DNA of 11,277 bases from an uncultured Parasutterella sp. (GTDB lineage: Bacteria; Pseudomonadota; Gammaproteobacteria; Burkholderiales; Burkholderiaceae_F). The position numbers and the translations under genes were made by a program. The stretch spans positions 1-11,277 of the forward strand of contig CAAFTZ010000064.1 of NCBI GenBank assembly GCA_900766055.1, read 5' to 3'. Shown one piece after another: positions 7,106 to 11,277 of the stretch. The number at the start of each line of letters is the position of its first letter. Position 1 is the stretch's first letter. Under the pieces are notes generated by a model. It saw nothing but the letters and a program-made list of their open reading frames with translations, ran no database searches and had not been told where the DNA came from.

Positions 7106-7120
7106 TTGTGAAATTCACAA
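7106..7120. promoter_or_regulatory. LysR-type operator candidate (15-bp palindrome)
   Basis: TTGTGAA (7106-7112) and TTCACAA (7114-7120) form a perfect 7-bp inverted repeat around one central A. It contains the T-N11-A pattern (7107-7119) typical of LysR-type binding sites. It sits 10 bp before the lysR-type start and 60 bp before the second EamA start, the usual place for an autoregulatory and divergent-activation site. Sequence symmetry is seen; binding by this regulator is inferred. Confidence 0.6.
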
Positions 7121-7179
7121 CTTAAACCGTATGTTCGCCATTATCCGCCTATTCTCAAAACCTAAGCGAGGACTTGGTT

Positions 7180-8070
7180 ATGCAAAAGAAAACCGAAGGA
7201 ATTTGTTTTGCAATCAGCGCAGGAATTTGCTGGGGTTCGATGGGTGTCGCAGCGCAAGTGCTGATGGAAGATTCCGGCTTTACAGTAGGCGATCTGGTCG
7301 CAGGCCGGCTTCTGGGTGCCGGAGCGCTGCTGCTGATGTTCGAGCATTTCTTCATGCGCCGATCACTTCTGAAGTACTTCTCTCAACCCGGCGTAGTGAA
7401 AGACATCCTGCTCTACGGTGTGCTCGTACTGCTCACTCAGCTGACGTTTTTCTTAGCGATTCAATGCAGCAACGCCGGTACTGCCGCCATCCTCGCTGCC
7501 ACTATCCCGGTTTTTACGACGATCTGGAACATTTATGTGAAGCACCGTGCACCTCAGATTCGTGAAATGGCCTGCACAGCGCTGGCAATCGCGGCGGTGG
7601 TATTGATCACCACCAAAGGTGATTTTGAATCCGTTTCACTCTCTCTAACGGGTGTCCTTTGGGGCTTAGCCTCCTCGGTTGCCGGCGCCGCCAGCAATAT
7701 CCAGCCGAATGCCGTTCTTAAGAAAATTCCCGTTACCGTCGTTGTCGGCGGCATGACGGTCGGAGGCATTGTGATGAGCATCTTTTTTCCGCCGTGGGCG
7801 ATTGAAGCCAATTGGACGACGCAGTCGGCGCTTTTCTACGCCTATATCGTTGTGGTCGGAACCTTGGTTTCTTTCCTGCTCTATGTTTCAAGTCTCAAGA
7901 TGATCTCAGCGACTTCTGCAAGCCTCTTGAGCTGCTTTGAGCCGATCACCGCCGTCGTTCTCTCCGTCGTTCTGCTCGGTGCTCCGCTCACGCCGGCTGA
8001 AGGTGTCGGCGGTGTTCTGGTTTTCGCAGCCGTTTGGCTTCTGGCCTCCCGCAAGAAAGCGCAGGCATAA
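7180..8070 (+). CDS. EamA-family DMT transporter (paralogue 2)
   Basis: A 296-residue inner-membrane protein with ten predicted hydrophobic segments in two EamA repeats, probably an exporter of a small metabolite of unknown identity. Landmarks are ISAGICWGSMGVAAQ (12-26), GVLVLLTQ (80-87), SNAGTAAILAAT (98-108 region), TKGDF (145-149) and EPITAVVLS (254-262), at nearly the same positions as in the gene at 4781-5671, so the two are paralogues of equal length. The ATG at 7180 is preferred to a TTG at 7174 because GAGGA (7168-7172) is 7 nt before the ATG. It is transcribed divergently from the LysR-type gene across a palindromic operator, which makes it that regulator's likeliest target. Its stop codon overlaps the T-run of the opposing ABC-operon terminator. 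Confidence 0.92.
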   Translation: MQKKTEGICFAISAGICWGSMGVAAQVLMEDSGFTVGDLVAGRLLGAGALLLMFEHFFMRRSLLKYFSQPGVVKDILLYGVLVLLTQLTFFLAIQCSNAGTAAILAATIPVFTTIWNIYVKHRAPQIREMACTALAIAAVVLITTKGDFESVSLSLTGVLWGLASSVAGAASNIQPNAVLKKIPVTVVVGGMTVGGIVMSIFFPPWAIEANWTTQSALFYAYIVVVGTLVSFLLYVSSLKMISATSASLLSCFEPITAVVLSVVLLGAPLTPAEGVGGVLVFAAVWLLASRKKAQA

Positions 8071-8104
8071 AAATAGCTCGGCATCTTTTTCGAGACCGAG
8101 CTAT
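8069..8104 (-). terminator. Intrinsic terminator of the ABC transporter operon
   Basis: A perfect 9-bp stem, ATAGCTCGG (8073-8081) with CCGAGCTAT (8096-8104), encloses a 14-nt loop. Read on the minus strand it is followed by five T residues (plus-strand A-run 8069-8073) and lies about 18 bp after the ATPase stop codon. The A-run includes the last two bases of the second EamA stop codon, so the terminator is packed against the convergent gene. On the plus strand no T-run follows the stem, so termination of the EamA transcript is less certain. Confidence 0.8.
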
Positions 8105-8122
8105 CAAAGAACTAATTGCGAA

Positions 8123-8896
8123 CTATTTCTTTTCTTCCGCGTTCGGAAGAACGCGCTTCAGGAAGGTACGTGTTCTTTCTTCCTTCGGATGCAGAAGAAC
8201 ATCTTCCGGTTTGCCCTGTTCAACAATCACGCCGCCGTCCATGAAGATCACGCGGTCGGCCACTTCGCGGGCAAAGCCCATTTCATGAGTAACCACCACC
8301 ATGGTCATGCCGGATTTCGCCAGATCGGTCATTACCTTCAGCACTTCGCCCACGAGTTCAGGGTCAAGCGCAGAAGTCGGTTCGTCAAACAGCAAAGCTT
8401 TCGGTTCCATTGCCAAACCGCGGGCAATCGCAACACGCTGCTGCTGGCCGCCGGAAAGACTTGCGGGATAAGCAGTGGCTTTTTCAGCCAAACCGACGCG
8501 CTTGAGCATTTCCAAGGCTTTTTTCTCAGCTTCGGCCTTGTTGACGCCGGACACGAGTTTCGGTGCTAAAGCAACGTTCTCAAGAACGGTTTTATGCGGC
8601 CAGAGATTGAAACGCTGGAACACCATTCCGAGGTGCTCTCTGACTTTGTTGATATCGGTCTTCGGAGAAGTAATATCAACATCGTTAACATAAATCTTGC
8701 CGCTGGTGGTTTCTTCCAACGCATTGATGCAGCGAAGCATCGTGGACTTGCCGGAGCCCGACGGCCCTAAAACCACGACTTTTTCTCCGGGCATCACTTC
8801 GAGGTTAATGCCGCGAAGAACTTGGTTATCTCCGAAATACTTGTGCAGATCTTCGATACGGATAACCGGTTTCTGTTCGGTCTTGTTGGCGCTCAT
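8123..8896 (-). CDS. Polar amino-acid ABC transporter ATP-binding protein
   Basis: A 257-residue cytoplasmic ATPase of the GlnQ/HisP type, powering amino-acid import. Walker A is GPSGSGKST (44-52), the Q-loop is Gln94 (VFQRFNLWPH), the signature is LSGGQQQRVAIARG (147-160), Walker B is ALLFDEP (167-173, catalytic Glu172), the D-loop is SALD, and the switch His is His204 in VTHEMGFA. The FQ-FNLWPH and EVADRVIFMDGG stretches are characteristic of the polar amino-acid subfamily. The start ATG overlaps the permease TGA by 4 bp (ATGA), so translation is coupled; AAGGAG is 10 nt upstream. The amino acid carried cannot be decided from the ATPase, so a gene symbol such as glnQ is not assigned. Confidence 0.95.
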   Translation of the reverse strand: MSANKTEQKPVIRIEDLHKYFGDNQVLRGINLEVMPGEKVVVLGPSGSGKSTMLRCINALEETTSGKIYVNDVDITSPKTDINKVREHLGMVFQRFNLWPHKTVLENVALAPKLVSGVNKAEAEKKALEMLKRVGLAEKATAYPASLSGGQQQRVAIARGLAMEPKALLFDEPTSALDPELVGEVLKVMTDLAKSGMTMVVVTHEMGFAREVADRVIFMDGGVIVEQGKPEDVLLHPKEERTRTFLKRVLPNAEEKK

Positions 8897-9645
8897 CTGT
8901 TGTCGTCTCCTTTACCCAAGCGTTGTTCCATCTTCTTCACGAGATAAGCCAGACCTAAAGTCATGACCCAGTACATCAGAGAAATCGTAATGTACGGTTC
9001 CCAGTAGCGAGCTGTAGCTCCGGCCACAGTACGTGCGGCGTAGGCCAGTTCAGCCAGGCCGATCGCAGAAACAAGAGAAGAGTCTTTCAAAATCGCAATC
9101 GCATTATTGCCCAACGGCGGAAGCATACGGCGGAAAGCCTGCGGCAGGATGATGTGGAACATTGCCTGCCAGTAAGTCATACCGACAGAGCGGGCAGCTT
9201 CCATCTGTCCTTTATCCAAAGACTGGATACCGGCACGGAAAACCTCTGAAAGGTAAGCACCGGCATTCAACGTAATGGCCACGATACCGGCAAGCATCGC
9301 ACCGTAAGTAGAACGAATCTCACGGGCAAGGTCACCGGAAATTAAGAGGCCTTCGGTCGGATGAATGAAGAACGGAAGGATCGCGAACTGCATCAGCAGA
9401 ATCTGAACGAAAAGAGGCGTTCCGCGGAAGAAGCTCACGTAAACCGTCACCGGCCAGCGAACACAATATTTAAGAATCTGTTTCCAAGGGGAATGTCTTG
9501 CATCGGCCAGTCGAGCCATGCCTAAAGCCATACCCAAAATCACACCCAAGGTGACGCAAATCACCGTAATTTGGATGGTCATCTTGGCGCCTTCTAAGAA
9601 GAGAGGCCAATATTCTGTAATTACTTCGTACCGAAATCCGCCCAC
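8893..9645 (-). CDS. Polar amino-acid ABC transporter permease (HisMQ family)
   Basis: A 250-residue inner-membrane permease with about five hydrophobic segments (near 21-44, 66-92, 115-137, 160-200 in part, and 219-236). The family motif SFFRGTPLFVQ lies at 71-81, and the EAA loop that docks on the ATPase is EAARSVGMTYWQAM then ILPQAF (149-171). The start is GTG at 9645, supported by a strong AAGGAG 5 nt before it (9651-9656). Only one permease gene is present, so the membrane channel is probably a homodimer, unlike systems with HisQ plus HisM. It lies 88 bp after the binding-protein gene, with a hairpin terminator between them, and overlaps the ATPase gene by 4 bp. Confidence 0.93.
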   Translation of the reverse strand: MGGFRYEVITEYWPLFLEGAKMTIQITVICVTLGVILGMALGMARLADARHSPWKQILKYCVRWPVTVYVSFFRGTPLFVQILLMQFAILPFFIHPTEGLLISGDLAREIRSTYGAMLAGIVAITLNAGAYLSEVFRAGIQSLDKGQMEAARSVGMTYWQAMFHIILPQAFRRMLPPLGNNAIAILKDSSLVSAIGLAELAYAARTVAGATARYWEPYITISLMYWVMTLGLAYLVKKMEQRLGKGDDNR

Positions 9646-9660
9646 GTTCGCTCCTTGGTA

Positions 9661-9697
9661 TTAAAAATTCCCGAGATTTTATTTAAAAATTACCCGA
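9661..9697 (-). repeat. Short direct repeat of the terminator 3' arm
   Basis: On the minus strand TCGGGTAATTTTTAA (9697-9683) is followed eight bases later by TCGGGAATTTTTAA (9674-9661), a near-perfect direct repeat. The first copy is the 3' arm and T-run of the hairpin after the binding-protein gene. The second ends 4 bp before the permease Shine-Dalgarno. The second copy can also pair with the 5' arm (CCCGA plus AAATT, one bulged G), giving two mutually exclusive structures. Confidence 0.6.
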
Positions 9698-9717
9698 CCA
9701 TGTAGATCGGGCAATTT
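9685..9717 (-). terminator. Internal, probably leaky, terminator between binding-protein and permease genes
   Basis: On the minus strand an 11-bp stem (9717-9707 with 9697-9687, including one G-U pair at 9712/9692) encloses a 9-nt loop and ends in a run of five T. It lies 16 bp after the binding-protein stop codon and about 40 bp before the permease start. In ABC importers such elements let most transcripts stop after the binding protein, which is needed in excess, and also protect its mRNA 3' end. The structure is seen; the leakiness is inferred, because no other good promoter is visible for the permease and ATPase genes. Confidence 0.7.
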
Positions 9718-9733
9718 CATTGGTTAGTTCCTG

Positions 9734-10501
9734 TTACTGAGGAAGCTTCGGTGCATCAGTACCGAACCACTTGCGATAAATCTTGTTGTATTCACCGCTG
9801 GCAACAACCTTATCGAGACCGGCGTTGATTTTATCGATCAGCTTCTGATTGCCTTTCTTAACAGCAATACCGAAATACTGTTCTTCGAAAGCCGGATCAC
9901 GGGTCATGTTGAAGTGCTTGTCGGGATTGTTGCGAGCGTAGAAAGCCAGAACACCGATATCACCGATTGCAGCGACGACACCGCCCTGATTCAGTTCTTC
10001 CAGAGCAAGCGGAGTGTTGTCAAAACGACGAATTCTTGTAGAGGCTTTGCCGAATGCCTTGGAAGCGGCAACGTCACCGGCAGAACCGCTCACAACAGCT
10101 ACGCTGCCTTTGGAGAGGTCGGAAAGCTTGTTAATCTTGACGGACTTATCGGTCAGGATCAGCTGATGAGCCAGGAAGTAGGGCTTGGAGAAATCGACAA
10201 CCTGTTTGCGCTTGTCGGTAATGGTGATACCGGACATGATGATGTCACGGTCGCCTTTATCGACAGTCGCGAAGATGCCCTCCCACGGCGTGTTGATGAA
10301 CTTAACGTCAAAACCTTCAGCCTTGGCGATAGCGCGCATCAGGTCAACGTCGAAGCCGACGAGCTCTTTCTGCGGTGTTTCATATTCGAAAGGACGATAA
10401 GTCGCGCCTGTTCCGACGACATACTCTTCAGCATTAATTCCGGCGGAAGCAGTCAATGCGATTGCAGCGCACGCTGTCCAAAGCAGCTTTTTCATCAACA
10501 T
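9734..10501 (-). CDS. Periplasmic amino-acid-binding protein of the ABC importer (SBP family 3)
   Basis: A 255-residue secreted solute-binding protein that captures a polar amino acid in the periplasm and delivers it to the permease. Residues 1-24 are a Sec signal peptide (MLMKKLLW basic start, hydrophobic core, cleavage probably after GINA), with no lipobox cysteine, so the protein is soluble. The mature domain has TYRPFEYE (34-41), GFDVDLMRAIA (49-59), ITITDKRKQVVDFSKPY (92-108) with Arg98 as the expected carboxylate-binding residue, and Asp181 in AAIGD as the expected amino-group ligand. The ATG at 10501 is preferred because GGAG lies 8 nt before it; an ATG two codons later is possible. 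First gene of the importer operon. Ligand choice among Arg, Lys, His, Gln or others is not decidable by eye. Confidence 0.94.
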   Translation of the reverse strand: MLMKKLLWTACAAIALTASAGINAEEYVVGTGATYRPFEYETPQKELVGFDVDLMRAIAKAEGFDVKFINTPWEGIFATVDKGDRDIIMSGITITDKRKQVVDFSKPYFLAHQLILTDKSVKINKLSDLSKGSVAVVSGSAGDVAASKAFGKASTRIRRFDNTPLALEELNQGGVVAAIGDIGVLAFYARNNPDKHFNMTRDPAFEEQYFGIAVKKGNQKLIDKINAGLDKVVASGEYNKIYRKWFGTDAPKLPQ

Positions 10502-10690
10502 TTAATAGACTCCAATAGAAGAATTCGTCACCGCGTACAAGTCGCGGCCATTCTGATCATCATGCCACAGTCAAACCCACATTGGGCCGATTTTCAGCAG
10601 GAATCCCGTGAACCCCTAGGTAAATCCATTAGTTAACAATCAATTTCGTCTGTGAATTGTGAAATCAGGTTGTCTTCGGCTTTTGAAAGT
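10502..10690 (-). promoter_or_regulatory. Leader and promoter region of the ABC importer operon
   Basis: The longest gap in the window. On the minus strand a candidate promoter has -35 TTCACA (10656-10651), 17 bp spacing and -10 ACTAAT (10633-10628), which would give a 5' leader of about 120 nt. The -35 overlaps one of two adjacent TGTGAA copies (plus strand 10651-10656 and 10658-10663). The leader contains CCGCG/CGCGG (10531-10547, 7-nt loop) and a competing CGGCC/GGCCG pairing that shares bases with it. No riboswitch class is recognised. No terminator for the upstream AraC-type gene is seen, so read-through is possible. Confidence 0.35.
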
Positions 10691-11277
10691 TTAATTGCAA
10701 CCTGTGTTCGAAGCTCGATATTCCGAAGGCGTCATTTCGTGACGTTTTTTAAATGCAGTTGAGAAGTGCGCGGGCGTTTTAAAGCCAACAGAATATGAAA
10801 TTTGCTTTATGGAGAGTTTATTTTCTTTCAATAAGTTTTCGGCCAGATCTAGACGTCTGGTCATTAGCCATTTAGCGGGAGACAACTCTGTGATTTTTAA
10901 AAAATCTCGCTTAAAAGTTGCAAGACTTCGGCCCGAGTAAGAGGCAAACTCACTTAAAGAAAGATTTTCTGTAAAGTGGTCCTCCATGAACTCCTTTAAA
11001 TCTACATTCCAATCTCGATAAAAATCAAAAAGCGTCGGGAAAAAGCGAATATTGGTCTGAAGCAAATCAAGAATTAGTTCCTCTACCTTTAATTCTGTCA
11101 TCTCCTGACCAGGGTCTTGGCCTTCTTCAACGAACAGAATGATGGAAGACAATAATCCTTGAAGGCACAGTGTCCTGTTCAATCTCATGAAGCAATTAGA
11201 CAACCCGGTAACATCTTGCGGGAACTCATTATTCTTCAAATGTCTCTGAAAATAGTCTTCTAGTATGTTTTGAGGAA
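10691..11277 (-). CDS. AraC-family transcriptional regulator (partial, C-terminal part)
   Basis: The reading frame is open to the right edge of the window, so only the last 194 residues are visible and the true start lies outside; an internal TTG at 11239 is not a credible start. The final ~95 residues are a double helix-turn-helix AraC domain: LSLSEFASYSGRSLATFKRDF (first HTH and recognition helix), SPAKWLMTRRLDLAENLL (linker), then LSIKQISYSVGFKTPAHFSTAFKK (second HTH) and the closing MTPSEYR. The preceding part is an N-terminal effector or oligomerisation domain that I cannot classify. The gene looks clearly more AT-rich than its neighbours, which may mean recent acquisition. It lies 189 bp before the ABC importer on the same strand and could regulate it, but nothing in the sequence proves this. 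Confidence 0.9.
   Translation of the reverse strand, partial: PQNILEDYFQRHLKNNEFPQDVTGLSNCFMRLNRTLCLQGLLSSIILFVEEGQDPGQEMTELKVEELILDLLQTNIRFFPTLFDFYRDWNVDLKEFMEDHFTENLSLSEFASYSGRSLATFKRDFLKITELSPAKWLMTRRLDLAENLLKENKLSIKQISYSVGFKTPAHFSTAFKKRHEMTPSEYRASNTGCN

Noticed and set aside
7107..7119. CRP-type site (TGTGA...TCACA)
   Set aside because: The spacer between TGTGA and TCACA is 3 bp instead of the 6 bp required for CRP; a LysR-type site fits better.
7937..8569. 210-codon plus-strand open frame
   Set aside because: Overlaps the end of the EamA gene in another frame and the ATPase gene in antisense; low-complexity shadow translation.
10576..10586. CCCA-CAT-TGGG hairpin as AraC terminator
   Set aside because: Only 4 bp, no T-run, and more than 100 bp after the AraC-type stop codon.
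10594..10629. 11-codon leader ORF before the importer genes
   Set aside because: No ribosome-binding site and no run of regulatory codons. A second 11-codon frame at 10528-10563 fails for the same reason.
9914..10636. 240-codon plus-strand open frame
   Set aside because: Antisense to the clearly real binding-protein gene and its leader, with no domain or ribosome-binding site.

Overview
The window looks like a chromosomal stretch of a Gram-negative proteobacterium of moderate GC content. The gene types (polyphosphate kinase 1, MoeB/MoaD, several EamA-type transporters, a polar amino-acid ABC importer) and the sequence style suggest a gut-type betaproteobacterium such as a member of the Sutterellaceae. 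That assignment is an impression, not a demonstrated result. There are no tRNA or rRNA genes, no CRISPR array, no insertion sequence and no phage genes. Nearly all the DNA is coding; the longest gap is 189 bp (10502-10690).

Left part (1-4646, all genes on the minus strand, read right to left): moeB (4646-3897) and moaD (3893-3636) are 3 bp apart and make the sulphur-carrier activation module of molybdopterin synthesis. A FUSC-family membrane protein follows (3583-2531) after 52 bp that hold a strong hairpin abutting its Shine-Dalgarno. Next comes ppk1 (2456-138), polyphosphate kinase with an Ala/Lys-rich N-terminal tail, closed by an intrinsic terminator at 82-117.

Middle part (4781-8070): a small-molecule transporter cluster of the drug/metabolite transporter (DMT) superfamily. 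Two EamA paralogues of exactly 296 residues (4781-5671 and 7180-8070, plus strand) flank a 125-residue DUF486/DMT protein (5739-6116, plus) and a LysR-type regulator (7096-6113, minus). The regulator is divergent from the second EamA gene, with a 15-bp palindrome carrying T-N11-A between them, and is tail-to-tail with the DUF486 gene, whose stop codon it overlaps.

Right part (8123-11277, minus strand): a polar amino-acid ABC importer in the order binding protein (10501-9734), permease (9645-8893), ATPase (8896-8123). An internal hairpin plus U-tract after the binding-protein gene probably makes that protein more abundant than the membrane parts. Upstream is the C-terminal part of an AraC-family regulator that continues beyond the right edge.

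Functionally the region combines phosphate storage, molybdenum-cofactor assembly, metabolite export (EamA, FUSC) and amino-acid import. I see no convincing new multi-gene system. The most rewarding leads are cis-regulatory: the duplicated terminator arm inside the ABC operon, the hairpin at the FUSC ribosome-binding site, the LysR palindrome, and a faint cobalamin-riboswitch-like 3' end at the left edge.
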